The position numbers were made by a program, and so were the translations under genes. Shown piece by piece: positions 53,876 through 63,212 of a DNA stretch of 64,000 bases. Location of the stretch: contig CAJTWA010000003.1 in assembly GCA_910580195.1 (NCBI GenBank), positions 62,001 to 126,000 of the forward strand, written 5' to 3'. The DNA is from an uncultured Lachnospiraceae bacterium. Its GTDB lineage: Bacteria > Bacillota > Clostridia > Lachnospirales > Lachnospiraceae. The notes below the pieces were generated by a model. The model made no database searches. It was given only the letters and a program-made list of their open reading frames with translations, and had not been told where the DNA came from. How positions within the stretch are numbered: position 1 is the stretch's first letter; each line of letters starts with the position of its first letter.

Positions 53876-54883
53876 ATGATATATATACGAACTGACATGA
53901 ACAATATAATTGCGACAGGCCATGTGATGCGTTGTCTGTCCATTGCAGAAGCAGCGAGGGTTCAGGGTGAAGGCACTACGTTCCTACTGGCAGATGCCCA
54001 AGCAGCCAACCTTTTGGACAAACATGGTTTCCCATACGTCGTGCTCCATACACAATGGGATGACTTGGACTCAGAGCTGCCGATTATTGGACAGGTAATT
54101 CAGGAAAAGCAAATAGGAAAAATTCTGATTGACAGTTATCAGGTTACACCAAATTACTTGAGCGAATTAACCAAAGTGGCTAAAACTGTGTACCTAGACG
54201 ATATTAATGCATTTGAGTATCCTGTAAATGCATTGATTTGTTATGCCAATTATGGAAAAGCATTTTACCAAAATAGGGATTACAAAAATACCAAGTGTTT
54301 TCTTGGCACACAATATGTCCCATTACGGCAGAAGTTTAGTAGATGTGGAAAAAAACGGATTAATCCTACGGCTGAGAAACTAATTCTGCTTTCCGGTGGG
54401 GCAGATAAATATAACATGCTGGAACGTTTATTAGAAAGCATAGAGAAAGAGAAATATAGGGATATTAGGGTGATTTGCGGCATGTATTGCTCAAAATATG
54501 AGTCCATGCGTAAAAAGTATTGCATGTACCCAAATATCCATTTTTATAAAGCCGTATCAGATATAGAAAAACATATGGAACATGCAGATATGGCAATTGC
54601 TGCAGGAGGGACAACGTTGTATGAACTATGTGCATTAGGGGTTCCTACCATTTCTTATGCAGTTGCAGACAACCAATTAGACAATGTAAAGACGTTCCAC
54701 AAAGACGGGATTATTGATTATGTAGGAGATATTAGGACAGAGAATGTTGTTGAAAAGATAAATCTCTATTTAAATTTGTACTATGACAATGAAAAGTTGC
54801 GTCAAGAAAAATCGTTAAAAATGCAACAAATGGTTGATGGGAAAGGCGCACAACGTGTCGCAGAGATATTGAAATTGATATAA
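53876..54883 (+). CDS. pseG: UDP-sugar hydrolase of pseudaminic acid synthesis, PseG
   Basis: A 335-residue GT-B-like hydrolase. IRTDMNNIIATGHVMRCLSIA near the start contains the G-x-GH-xxR motif with the catalytic His (GTGHVMRCL-type), and AIAAGGTTLYELCALGVPTI is the MurG-like UDP-binding part. It releases UDP from UDP-2,4-diacetamido-2,4,6-trideoxy-L-altrose. The ATG at 53876 gives the canonical MIYIRTD start; the frame is open from 53849. Confidence 0.9.
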   Translation: MIYIRTDMNNIIATGHVMRCLSIAEAARVQGEGTTFLLADAQAANLLDKHGFPYVVLHTQWDDLDSELPIIGQVIQEKQIGKILIDSYQVTPNYLSELTKVAKTVYLDDINAFEYPVNALICYANYGKAFYQNRDYKNTKCFLGTQYVPLRQKFSRCGKKRINPTAEKLILLSGGADKYNMLERLLESIEKEKYRDIRVICGMYCSKYESMRKKYCMYPNIHFYKAVSDIEKHMEHADMAIAAGGTTLYELCALGVPTISYAVADNQLDNVKTFHKDGIIDYVGDIRTENVVEKINLYLNLYYDNEKLRQEKSLKMQQMVDGKGAQRVAEILKLI

Positions 54884-54908
54884 AATTTATAAGGAAAGAG
54901 TGGTAAAA

Positions 54909-56033
54909 ATGTACATCCCATACGGACATCAGACAATTGAAGAAGACGATATTCAGGCAGTCGTGGACGTGCTGCGTTCCGACTTCCTGACAACAGGGCC
55001 TGCCGTGGAAAAATTTGAACGGAAGGTTGCAGAATATGTAGGGGCAGGCTATGCAGTGGCGGTATCAAATGGCACTGCCGCCCTCCACGTTGCCTGCCTT
55101 GCAGCAGGAATAGGCGAAGGGGACGAGGTGATAACTACCCCCATTACCTTTGCCGCGTCTGCAAACTGTGTGCTGTATTGCGGCGGAACCCCAGTATTTG
55201 CAGATATCGACCCAATTACCTACAACATTGACCCAAAGGACATAGAACGTAAAATAACAGATAAAACAAAAGCCATTATCCCCGTGCATTTTACAGGCCA
55301 GCCCTGTGAAATGGATGAAATACGGCAAATAGCAGAGAAACACCATTTGGCTGTTATTGAGGATGGCGCCCATGCCCTTGGGGCAGAATATAAAGGGAAA
55401 AAAATTGGCTCTTTTTCTAATATGGTAACATTTAGTTTCCATCCCGTAAAGCCGATAACAACAGGGGAAGGCGGGATGGTAGTCACCAATGATGAAAAAT
55501 TGTATGAACGCCTGAAATTATTCCGCAGCCATGGGATTACAAGGGAAGAAAGCCTGATGCAGCAGAAGGCAGGGGAAGGCGGCTGGTATTATGAGCAGTT
55601 GGAACTGGGCTATAACTACCGCATGACTGATATCCAAGCTGCCCTTGGCTGCAGCCAGATGGATAAGCTGGAAGGTTTTTTGGCGCGCAGAAGGCAGTTG
55701 GCAGAACGGTACCACCAAGCATTTGCAGGGCGGCCTAATCTTGTAGTGCCCAAGCAGCTGGAAAACACAAAAAGCGGCTGGCACCTGTATGTGGTTCAGG
55801 TTCTGGAGCGGGACAGGAAAGAAGTGTTCGCAGCGTTGCAGGAAGCAGGCATTGGCGCGAATGTCCATTATATCCCAGTATACCGTCACCCCTATTACCG
55901 GAACCACGGCTATCAGGAAACCTTCTGCCCACAGGCAGAAAAGCTATACCAGCATATGGTAAGCCTGCCGCTTTATCCGGGGATGACAGATGGGATGCAG
56001 GATTTTGTAATTGAAAACCTGCTAAAAATTTAG
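54909..56033 (+). CDS. pseC: UDP-4-keto-6-deoxy sugar aminotransferase, PseC
   Basis: A 374-residue DegT-family aminotransferase. The PLP lysine is K181 in FSFHPVKPITTGEGG, with EDGAHALGAEY for the cofactor Asp and MTDIQAALGCSQMDKLEGF after it. The N-terminus MYIPYGHQTIEEDDIQAVVDVLRSDFLTTGP is characteristic of PseC. The start could be the GTG at 54900; 54909 is preferred. The gene is markedly more GC-rich than pseB-pseG before it. It completes the pathway PseB-C-H-G-I-F. Confidence 0.93.
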   Translation: MYIPYGHQTIEEDDIQAVVDVLRSDFLTTGPAVEKFERKVAEYVGAGYAVAVSNGTAALHVACLAAGIGEGDEVITTPITFAASANCVLYCGGTPVFADIDPITYNIDPKDIERKITDKTKAIIPVHFTGQPCEMDEIRQIAEKHHLAVIEDGAHALGAEYKGKKIGSFSNMVTFSFHPVKPITTGEGGMVVTNDEKLYERLKLFRSHGITREESLMQQKAGEGGWYYEQLELGYNYRMTDIQAALGCSQMDKLEGFLARRRQLAERYHQAFAGRPNLVVPKQLENTKSGWHLYVVQVLERDRKEVFAALQEAGIGANVHYIPVYRHPYYRNHGYQETFCPQAEKLYQHMVSLPLYPGMTDGMQDFVIENLLKI

Positions 56034-56073
56034 GATGTGGCCTTGCATGATAAGGTTTTGCTTTTACAGCCTT

Positions 56074-56108
56074 ACAGCCCTGTTTCGTTATAAATGGAAT
56101 AGGGCTGT
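56074..56108 (+). terminator. Hairpin after the pseudaminic acid operon, weak terminator
   Basis: ACAGCCCT (56074-56081) pairs with AGGGCTGT (56101-56108) around a 19-base loop. Only GTTAG follows, so termination would be weak or factor-assisted. Confidence 0.4.
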
Positions 56109-56396
56109 GTTAGCATAGGAGTTTTTGGTAACATTTCTACAGAATAATCCAGCCTGCGGTATTGCAGCAGTCTTTGCATTTTGCGATCCATACATTATCT
56201 TCTCTGCCCTCCATTGTTTTTTCCTTAAAAATCCGATATACTAAAATCTAGAAAAACCCCTAATATACCGATAAAATTTTTGTTTTTCCATATTCAAGGA
56301 ATCCAACAGAGTTGCTCCGTCTTCTAGCTTGCTTTGATGGTTTTCCAGCTTTTTTGTTCTAGTGAAACTTGCACCATCCAAGGAGAGGAAGCTCCC
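56109..56396. other. Non-coding spacer
   Basis: No gene is convincing. A 61-codon minus-strand frame (56241-56426) overlaps the start of the following pseudogene and has no clear ribosome-binding site. GGAG AGGAAG CTCC just before 56397 can form a small hairpin over the ribosome-binding site. Confidence 0.3.
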
Positions 56397-57846
56397 ATGG
56401 CAAGAAAAACAGGCATCGGCCACCAAAATTTTGAAACTATAAGGCGCACGAACAATTTTTATGTAGACAAAACAGATTTCATCCGTGAATGGTGGGAATC
56501 CAACGACAGTGTAACCCTGATTGCCCGGCCAAGGCGTTTCGGCAAAACACTGAATATGAGCATGTTGGAAAAATTTTTTTCCGTAGAATATGCCGGCCGG
56601 GGAGATTTGTTCGAAGGCCTTTCCATTTGGCAGGATGGGGAGTATCGCGGGCTTCAGGGCACTTACCCGGTCATTTCCCTAAGCTTTTTATATGCACGGC
56701 TATTGGGAAGAGATGGCGCTTTTTATTAAAAATCTGTTCCATGCTGCATTTAAGACAAATCCCTGCCTAGAGCGGGCAGTCCTGACGGGAATTCTAGGGT
56801 CAGCAAGGAATCGGTATTTTCTGATTTGAATAACCTGCGGGTAGTCACCACAACGTCGGAAGAATATGCAGAATGTTTCGGGTTTACAGAGCAGGAGGTG
56901 TTTGACGCCCTTGATGAGTTTGGGCTGTCCGGACCGAAACAGGAAGTGAAAAAATGGTATGATGGATTTACATTTGGGAAAAAGACGGACATTTACAAAC
57001 CCATGGTCTGTGCTGTATTACCTTGCTGTGCGGAAAGCGGGGGCATACTGGGCCAATACGAGTTCGAATGGCCTAGTAGGGAAATTGGTACAGGAGGGGA
57101 ATAAAAATGTAAAGCTGGGGTTTGAAACGCTGCTGCGCGGGGGGACAATCCCAGTCCTTGTGGATGAGCAGATTGTGTTCAGCTGCCTGCTGGCGAAGAA
57201 GGATGCCATCTGGAACTTCCTGCTTGCAACGGGCTACCTGAAAGTGGCCAGCACAGAATCTGTTGAACCAAATGGCAGGAGCCATTGCCAGCTTGCACTG
57301 ACGAATTGGGAAGTGCGGACCATGTTTGAGGATTTGGTGATGGGTTGGTTTGAGAGCGGGGAAAATGATTATTACAATGATTTTATTAAGGCATTGATGT
57401 TAAACGACATAGACGCGATGAATGAATATATGAACCGGATGGCTGCGGTAACGTTTAGCTATTTTGATACAGGGAACCGCCCATCCAAGGAAGAGCCGGA
57501 ACGGTTTTACAATGGCTTTGTACTTGGCCTGATGGTGGATTTGGCAGGCCGTTATGTGCTCACATCGAACCGGGAGAGCGGATTTGGCAGGTATGATGTG
57601 ATGCTTGAACCAAAGAATCAGGAAGATGATGCTATCATAATGGAGTTTAAAGTATTCCGTCCAGCAAAAGAAAAAGATTTACAGGAAACTGTAGCATCTG
57701 CCCTAGCCCAGATAGAGGGAAAAAATTATGCCGCCAGCCTTCTGGCAAAGGGAATCCCGCCAGAAAAGATACGTTGCTACGGCTTTGCTTTCCAAGGAAA
57801 AACCGTATTGATAGGCACAGATAGCCATGACAGCCTATTTAGGTAA
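56397..57846 (+). pseudogene. Broken AAA-ATPase-like/PD-(D/E)XK protein gene
   Basis: The N-terminal part (MARKTGIGHQNFETIRRTNNFYVDKTDFI, then IARPRRFGKTLNMSMLEKFFS with the Walker A-like loop) reads from 56397 and stops at 56729. Homologous text resumes in another frame from about 56826 (VVTTTSEEYAECFGFTEQEVFDAL, KKWYDGFTFGKKTDIY) and again in a third frame from about 57005 to 57846 (ending in the nuclease domain with GFGRYDVMLEP and IIMEFKVFRP). The family, common in Lachnospiraceae, is normally about 550-580 residues, so roughly 90 codons are lost as well as at least two frameshifts. The C-terminal D...E-x-K nuclease motif is still readable. Confidence 0.8.
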
Positions 57847-57876
57847 GGTTAACCTTCTTCCAAAAGCGAAATCCCC

Positions 57877-57905
57877 TTGTAAATCCCCACAATTTCTACT
57901 ATAAT
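57877..57905 (+). promoter_or_regulatory. Housekeeping (SigA-type) promoter for two glycosyltransferase genes
   Basis: TTGTAA (57877-57882), 17 bases, TATAAT (57900-57905), 36 bases before the first start codon. Confidence 0.7.
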
Positions 57906-57941
57906 AAATACATGATGCGTAAAAAAGGATGGTAAACAGAA

Positions 57942-58973
57942 ATGGAGTTGGAACAGCAGTTTCTAAGCCTTCTGGGGATTGTGGAGGGCTTACAGCGGAG
58001 GGTATACCAATTAGAGGAAGAAAACAAGCTGCTCATCCGCGGCCAGAAGCAGATTTTGGAATGGGCAGAGCAGAAGCAGCAGGACAATGTTTATTTTCAG
58101 GAAAATGCAGTTTATGAGCTCTGGGACAGGATGCAGCATCCCATGGACGGGTTTTTCCCGAAAATTGCTGCGGGGGAACAGGCCATCAGCGAGATTGTAG
58201 CCCATGGGAAATCCCTTGCAAGGTTTGGCGACGGGGAATTTGCTGCCATTGCCGGGCGCATCCGCCACAGGTTCCAGACCGAAATAGAAGAGGAATTAAG
58301 CCAAAGGTTAAAAGAGGTGCTCCAGTCCGAGGATGAGAACCTCCTGATTGGGATTGCCGACAATTATGGCAGCTTAGAAAAGTACACAGAGCAGTCCCAA
58401 AGGGAAATCCGCTGTTACTTAAACCCGCAGGTGCGTAAAGAGCATTTGGAGCTTTTGCACTCTGAGAAAACGTATTATGACGCTTATGTCACAAGGCCGT
58501 ATGTGATGTACCGGGATAACCAGACAGACGCCCCCAGAAAGCGTTTTGAAAATTTAAAAAAGATTTGGGATGGCCGCGACTGTATTTTTGTGGAAGGGTG
58601 CTGCAGCGGCCTTGGCGTGGGAAATGATTTATTTGGCAACGCAAAGAGCATCCAAAGGATTTTAGGGCCTGCAGAAAATGCGTTTTCCAGATATCAGGAA
58701 ATTCTTAGTTGCTGCAAAGCACAGGAAAAAGGCACGCTGTTTTTGCTTGCCCTCGGCCCTGCGGCCACCGTGCTTGCCAGCGATTTGTGCAAGGCGGGAT
58801 ACCAAGCGGTGGATGTGGGGCATGTGGATTTGGAGTATGAATGGTTTTTGCGCGGGGAAGGGTGCAGGACGCCAATTGACGGCAAATATAACAATGAGCT
58901 GGGGGAAGAGCAGGTGCTTTTGCCTATCCGGGACGAAGCCTACATAAGCCAAGTGATTGCAGATTTTTCATGA
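57942..58973 (+). CDS. GT-D fold glycosyltransferase (SP_1767/DUF1792 family)
   Basis: A 343-residue protein. The first 55 residues are a coiled coil (LQRRVYQLEEENKLLIRGQKQILEWAEQ). From about residue 90 it resembles the DUF1792 glycosyltransferases, with ARFGDGEF giving the D97-x-E99 motif and VDVGHVDLEYEWF near the end. Such enzymes extend O-glycans on bacterial surface proteins, as in Fap1 of oral streptococci. The next gene is a second glycosyltransferase whose start lies 10 bases after the stop. The likely target is flagellin or another surface glycoprotein. Confidence 0.8.
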   Translation: MELEQQFLSLLGIVEGLQRRVYQLEEENKLLIRGQKQILEWAEQKQQDNVYFQENAVYELWDRMQHPMDGFFPKIAAGEQAISEIVAHGKSLARFGDGEFAAIAGRIRHRFQTEIEEELSQRLKEVLQSEDENLLIGIADNYGSLEKYTEQSQREIRCYLNPQVRKEHLELLHSEKTYYDAYVTRPYVMYRDNQTDAPRKRFENLKKIWDGRDCIFVEGCCSGLGVGNDLFGNAKSIQRILGPAENAFSRYQEILSCCKAQEKGTLFLLALGPAATVLASDLCKAGYQAVDVGHVDLEYEWFLRGEGCRTPIDGKYNNELGEEQVLLPIRDEAYISQVIADFS

Positions 58974-58983
58974 GGAAGGACAA

Positions 58984-60147
58984 ATGAATATTTTATTTTA
59001 CCGATACAACAGTATTTGCGAGCCGGACATCATTGCGGTGATGAAGCGGCTGGGGCATACCGTAACTGAGATTACGGAGGAAATGAGGAACAAGGAGCTG
59101 GGGGCAAGGGGGCAGATGAACTTGGTGAGCGCGGCCCTGAAAAAGCAGGAAAGCCACATCGTGTTCAGCATCAATTTTTTCCCGGTGGTTTCAGAGGTCT
59201 GCAATATTTTCCATATCCCATACGTCTGCTGGGTTGTGGACAGCCCGGTAATGGAACTGTATTCCCACTCGGTGCGCAACGGCTGGAACCGAATTTTCAT
59301 GTTTGACTATGCCTTATATGAGGAATTCCGGCCGGAAAACCCCAAGGGGATTTTTTATCTGCCGTTGGGGGCGGACTATGCCCGGCTTGACCCGCTGCTG
59401 GAAAACATCAGTAAGAAGGACAGGGAAAAATATGCTGCGGACGTATCCTTCATTGGCTCCCTGTACACGGAAAAATGCCCGTACAACCATCTGAAAGAGG
59501 AGTCTTGGCTAAAAGGGTTTCTGGACGGCGTGGTTGAGGCGCAGCTAAAGGTTTATGGGTACAATTTTTTAGAGGAATGTATCACAGATGAAGTTTTGCA
59601 GCAGTTTAAGGAAAAAGTGCCTTTTTACCAATTCCCGGAAAAGGCGGAGCACAACGACCGCGCAGCCATGGCGCACCTTTACCTTGGCAACAAAGTCACC
59701 GAGCAGGAAAGGCTGCGGCTTTTGAAGCGGGTGTCCGAGGAATTTTCTTTGGACTTGTATACTGCAAGCGATTTCAGCCCGCTCCCCAAGGCCAACTACC
59801 GTGGGCTTGCGAGGACAACCACAGAAATGCCCAAGATTTTCCGCCTTTCCAAAATCAACCTGAACTTTACCTCTAAGCCCATACGCACCGGGATACCCCT
59901 TAGGCTTTGGGATATTTTGGGGGCTGGGGGATTTGCGCTGACGAATTACCAAAGTGAAATCCCGGAATATTTTGAGGTGGGCAAGGATTTGGACACGTTC
60001 GCCAGCGAGGAGGAATTGGTGGAAAAAATCAGGTATTACTTGGGGCATGAGGAAGAACGGGCCAAGATTGCACGCAGCGGCTACCAGAAGGCGAAGGAGA
60101 ACTATTCCCTTGAACTGCGGGTGGGGCAGATTTTGCAGACGGTCTAA
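58984..60147 (+). CDS. CgeB-like GT-B glycosyltransferase (DUF3880 / Glyco_trans_1_2)
   Basis: A 387-residue glycosyltransferase. The N-terminal domain has MNILFYRYNSICEPDI and IVFSINFFPVVSEVCNIFHIPYVCWVVDSP, a DUF3880-type region; the C-terminal part carries SKPIRTGIPLRLWDILGAGGFALTNYQSEI and GKDLDTFASEEELVEKIRYYL, the nucleotide-sugar-binding region of this group. The start at 58984 follows AGGAAGGA. It shares this C-terminal pattern with the protein at 35473-37539 but has no TPR part. Confidence 0.82.
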   Translation: MNILFYRYNSICEPDIIAVMKRLGHTVTEITEEMRNKELGARGQMNLVSAALKKQESHIVFSINFFPVVSEVCNIFHIPYVCWVVDSPVMELYSHSVRNGWNRIFMFDYALYEEFRPENPKGIFYLPLGADYARLDPLLENISKKDREKYAADVSFIGSLYTEKCPYNHLKEESWLKGFLDGVVEAQLKVYGYNFLEECITDEVLQQFKEKVPFYQFPEKAEHNDRAAMAHLYLGNKVTEQERLRLLKRVSEEFSLDLYTASDFSPLPKANYRGLARTTTEMPKIFRLSKINLNFTSKPIRTGIPLRLWDILGAGGFALTNYQSEIPEYFEVGKDLDTFASEEELVEKIRYYLGHEEERAKIARSGYQKAKENYSLELRVGQILQTV

Positions 60148-60263
60148 AAGCGCTGGAAACACAAGCATAGGGCGCCCAAAATAGTTATTTCGGCAATGAA
60201 GCTGAGCCATGTAAGCTGTTTCAGGGCAGCCCTGAGTAATTGCCATTGTAAACGGGTTGAATT

Positions 60264-60410
60264 AGCAGCAATATGGGTTCTCGGAGTATTTGCTGCATTA
60301 AACAGCCTAAGAAACAGGTAAACTTAGCAGCAATATGGGTTCTCAGAGTAATTGCTGCAGTAAACTGCCTAAGAAACAGAATGAGTCAGCAGCAATATGG
60401 GTTATTGGAA
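60264..60410 (+). repeat. 62-base tandem repeat, 2.4 copies, each with an internal hairpin
   Basis: Copies start at 60264, 60326 and 60388 (the last partial) with AGCAGCAATATGGGTT. In each full copy GCAGCAA pairs with TTGCTGC 15-17 bases further on. Copies differ at about ten positions. The block is in the non-coding gap 60148-60475, which otherwise shows only a weak, imperfect SigD-like string near 60425. Confidence 0.8.
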
Positions 60411-60475
60411 TAGTGCTCCAATATAAAGTGGTTTATAGATTACGCCATACAAAAGTATAAGGAGGAAATGATATC

Positions 60476-60847
60476 ATGGAAGATATCCGCGCACAGCAAA
60501 TAGAAGCATTGGAGGTTTTTAAGGATTACAACAGCCGCCTTGTAAAAAGCATGAACAGCATCATCCCAGAGCTGGAAGGCGACCGCAAGGACGACACAGA
60601 CAAGTTCCTAGATGAAATCGTGAAAGGGATTAACTGGGAAATCGGAATTTTAAACGGGACGATGGATTTTATCAATGAAAAAGAAGAGCGTATTAAGAAA
60701 GAGGAAATCAACACCAGCATCTTAAAGCTCAGCAAGGCTTTGGAAGGGAAAAAAGACAGCGAGATAGCAGCCTCATTAAAAGAAACCCTTCCCGTATTTG
60801 AAAACTTTGGAAAAGTAGCAGACGAAGTCCTGAAAGATGCAAAATAG
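60476..60847 (+). CDS. Small helical protein of unknown function, flagellin-linked
   Basis: A 123-residue protein I cannot assign. It is charged and helical (EDIRAQQIEALEVFKDYNSRL, KEERIKKEEINTSILKLSKAL) without membrane or signal segments. The AAGGAGG site before 60476 is strong. It lies between the glycosyltransferase pair and the second flagellin and could be a flagellar chaperone or regulator; nothing in the sequence proves it. Confidence 0.7.
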   Translation: MEDIRAQQIEALEVFKDYNSRLVKSMNSIIPELEGDRKDDTDKFLDEIVKGINWEIGILNGTMDFINEKEERIKKEEINTSILKLSKALEGKKDSEIAASLKETLPVFENFGKVADEVLKDAK

Positions 60848-60914
60848 ATAAGATTGCTGTTTGAAAGAATTTTGCCAATACATAGAATTGTTTGGAAATT
60901 TTGCCAAATACCCA

Positions 60915-60942
60915 TTGCAAAAATCCCTTTCTTTGCTATAAT
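60915..60942 (+). promoter_or_regulatory. SigA-type promoter of the second flagellin
   Basis: TTGCAA (60915-60920), 16 bases, TATAAT (60937-60942). Unlike the main flagellin, no SigD site is visible, so the two filaments' genes may be expressed at different times. Confidence 0.6.
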
Positions 60943-61009
60943 GAAATTAACAATACTAGCAATGATTGGCATAAGAATATAAGGGACACAACAGGAAGGA
61001 GGTTATGAT

Positions 61010-61822
61010 ATGAGTATTTCATCCATTGGCAGAACCCAGAATGTATACCAGAACCGCAGTTTATACACAAAGCAGAACCAGAACCTGCGCCGTAATTTCC
61101 AGCAGCTTTCCAGCGGCAAACGGATCAATTCCGCAGCGGATGATGCAGCAGGCCTTGCCATCGCCACAAAGCTGCTTTCCCAGAAAAACGGTTATGACGT
61201 AGGATTACGGAACGCCGCAACATCCCAAGACATGGTAAATGTTGCAGAGGGAGGCTTGTCCAAGATTTCAGATTCCCTGCAGCGTATGCGGGAGTTAAGC
61301 ATCCAAGCATCCAACACGGCTATCTATGGGGATGATGACAGGGAGGCCATCCAGCAGGAAATCGACCAGCTTAAGGGTTATATTTCCGATGCAGCAAAGA
61401 ACACCCAGTTCAACAACATGAATGTCCTTGATGGCAGCATGAAGAACTCCCACGTGGCGTCCAATCCGGATGGGGGCGGCATGGACATCAACATGCCGGA
61501 TGCAGTATTGAGCAACCTTGGGATTGCAGATTATGATGTAACTGGGGATTTTGACCTTTCCCAGATTGACAGTGCATTGGAAAAGGTATCGTCTGCACGC
61601 AGCGGCCTTGGGGCAGCTTATAACCGCTTAGGCCACACCATGAATTACAATTCCTATGCTTCTTACAATGTAACGGCGTCCCAGAGCCGTCTGGAAGATT
61701 TGGACTATGCAGGGGCGGTTTCCGACATGAAGAAGAATAGCTTATTGCAGGAATACCGGATTATGATGCAGAAGAAACAGCAGGAGCAGTTCGGCAGCGT
61801 TAACCGCCTGTTCCAGTTCTAA
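61010..61822 (+). CDS. Second flagellin or flagellin-like protein
   Basis: A 270-residue flagellin with the D0/D1 signatures LRRNFQQLSSGKRINSAADDAAGLAIATKLLSQ and a C-terminal helix (SRLEDLDYAGAVSDMKKNSLLQEYRIMMQKKQQEQ). The central variable domain is almost absent, so it is a short minor flagellin. The C-terminus ends in FGSVNRLFQF instead of the usual LLG, which may affect FliS binding or position in the filament. It is convergent with a FliD-like gene across a shared terminator. Confidence 0.9.
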   Translation: MSISSIGRTQNVYQNRSLYTKQNQNLRRNFQQLSSGKRINSAADDAAGLAIATKLLSQKNGYDVGLRNAATSQDMVNVAEGGLSKISDSLQRMRELSIQASNTAIYGDDDREAIQQEIDQLKGYISDAAKNTQFNNMNVLDGSMKNSHVASNPDGGGMDINMPDAVLSNLGIADYDVTGDFDLSQIDSALEKVSSARSGLGAAYNRLGHTMNYNSYASYNVTASQSRLEDLDYAGAVSDMKKNSLLQEYRIMMQKKQQEQFGSVNRLFQF

Positions 61823-61853
61823 GAGATGATTTAGGGCTTAGCAAGACAATAAG

Positions 61854-61889
61854 AAAGGGCAGAAACAAGAATTGTGTTTCTGCCCTTTT
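61854..61889. terminator. Bidirectional terminator between the second flagellin and the FliD-like gene
   Basis: AAAGGGCAGAAACA pairs with TGTTTCTGCCCTTT around a seven-base loop. TTTT follows on the plus strand and TTTCTT on the minus strand. Confidence 0.9.
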
Positions 61890-61900
61890 GGTTCTTTCAC

Positions 61901-63199
61901 TTAACAATAATGGTCCATCATCATCCCAGAATAAATGGAAGTAATATAAGGAGTCACCAAGTTTTTCCCCGGCCTTTTATAAGTAACGATAATCTTATCT
62001 ACATATTTCATAGGATCCAGCGAAGCATTCGTTGCCTTCGTGTTCAGCATATTCTTAAAATCATTCAGCACAGACAGGTGCTCTTCTGCATGTTCCTCAG
62101 AAACAGATTCCGTCAGCAGCGCTTTGTCAATGGAAATCTCGCCGGTATCTTCCACCATCAGCCCAATGCTCTCTAAATTGTTCTGGAAAGCAAAAGCCGT
62201 GCTGCTCATATCCCGGTAAAGCTTCACGCTCTGCTGCTGGGATCCAGAATATTTGTTTGCAGTTTGCAAAATAGAATTATAAGAATCCACCAACGTCTGG
62301 ATATTGTCAGCCATGGCGTCGGCATTCGTCTTAAAGCCAATTACAGCGGGATGCCCTTCTTCACTGATCCCCCGCAAATTTAATTCAAATGCATGGTTAA
62401 TCGTAAAGGTATTCGAGTGGGAGGAACGCTCCACGCCGTCCAATAAAAACACTGCGTTTGCAGCCTCCTGCGCCACATGGTCTATCCCTAAGGATTCTAC
62501 TGCAGAAATGGAATCCTGCGAAGCCTGCGGGTAAATGGAAAACAGGAAGGGCTCCCCTTCCCCAATTCCGGTGGAAACAGATTCAACCTGCAGGGCGCTT
62601 AAGCCGTTCTCATCCTCAATGACATGGGCTTTTAGCCCAATGTCTGCATTGGTAATTAAGTTTGCCAGCTTGCTCTGGGTGGTATAATTGGTATCCTCCG
62701 CATTGATATTAAACTGGAATTCATAGGTGGAGGAAGTATTTTCCAAATCAAAAGAATAAGAGCCGGGCCTTAAAGCCAGATGGTTTTTTTCCAAAAAATT
62801 CCCCATATTAATCTGCGGGGAAGCAAGCTGCTTTACTTCCACGAGGAATTGCTCTGTCCCTTCCGAATCTTTGGAATTCCCAATATAATCTGCGGAAACA
62901 ACGTCCTCTTGGGAAGACGTTGCGATTTTTTTCTGGAAAGCATTGCCGATGCCCTCTTCTGCGTCCGAGAGGGAGGCAACCACATTTTTGATAATCCGGG
63001 TGCTTTCCTTAATGTCTATAGCGAATTTCTTAACATCCCCTGAGTGCTTAATTTTATAGAGGGGGGAGTCTTTATTGATTTTAACGATTGTATTATATAT
63101 ATTGCGCAATTCGCTTTTTTTATGCGAATCGTAGCGGGAAGCCGTCTGTGTTCCGTATGTGCTCAGGTAATAATTGTAAGCAGTATCAATAGCGGCCAT
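61901..63199 (-). CDS. Divergent FliD-like (HAP2-related) protein
   Basis: A 432-residue protein with FliD-like elements in the middle and second half: AVFLLDGVERSSHSNTFTI, FELNLRGISEEGHPAVIGF and IQTLVDSYNSILQTAN resemble the insertion and C-terminal domains of FliD. The FliD N-terminal signature is missing and the N-terminus begins AIDTAYNYYLSTYGTQTAS. It may cap the short flagellin filament or act as a filament-associated adhesin. A SigD promoter lies upstream (63298-63324), and the leader has an ACGGAU hexaloop hairpin before GGAGGGG, so it belongs to the late flagellar class. Confidence 0.75.
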   Translation of the reverse strand: MAAIDTAYNYYLSTYGTQTASRYDSHKKSELRNIYNTIVKINKDSPLYKIKHSGDVKKFAIDIKESTRIIKNVVASLSDAEEGIGNAFQKKIATSSQEDVVSADYIGNSKDSEGTEQFLVEVKQLASPQINMGNFLEKNHLALRPGSYSFDLENTSSTYEFQFNINAEDTNYTTQSKLANLITNADIGLKAHVIEDENGLSALQVESVSTGIGEGEPFLFSIYPQASQDSISAVESLGIDHVAQEAANAVFLLDGVERSSHSNTFTINHAFELNLRGISEEGHPAVIGFKTNADAMADNIQTLVDSYNSILQTANKYSGSQQQSVKLYRDMSSTAFAFQNNLESIGLMVEDTGEISIDKALLTESVSEEHAEEHLSVLNDFKNMLNTKATNASLDPMKYVDKIIVTYKRPGKNLVTPYITSIYSGMMMDHYC

Positions 63200-63212
63200 A
63201 TAAATCCCCTCC

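Noticed and set aside
56371..56396. GGAG-AGGAAG-CTCC hairpin as another CsrA site
   Set aside because: GGA is at loop positions 2-4, not 3-5 as in the other sites, and it precedes a broken non-flagellar gene; probably chance.
56241..56426. 61-codon minus-strand frame
   Set aside because: No ribosome-binding site, overlaps the start of the plus-strand pseudogene, and no recognisable family; kept as spacer.
60264..60410. CRISPR array
   Set aside because: The units are contiguous repeats without unique spacers, only 2.4 copies, and no cas genes are present.
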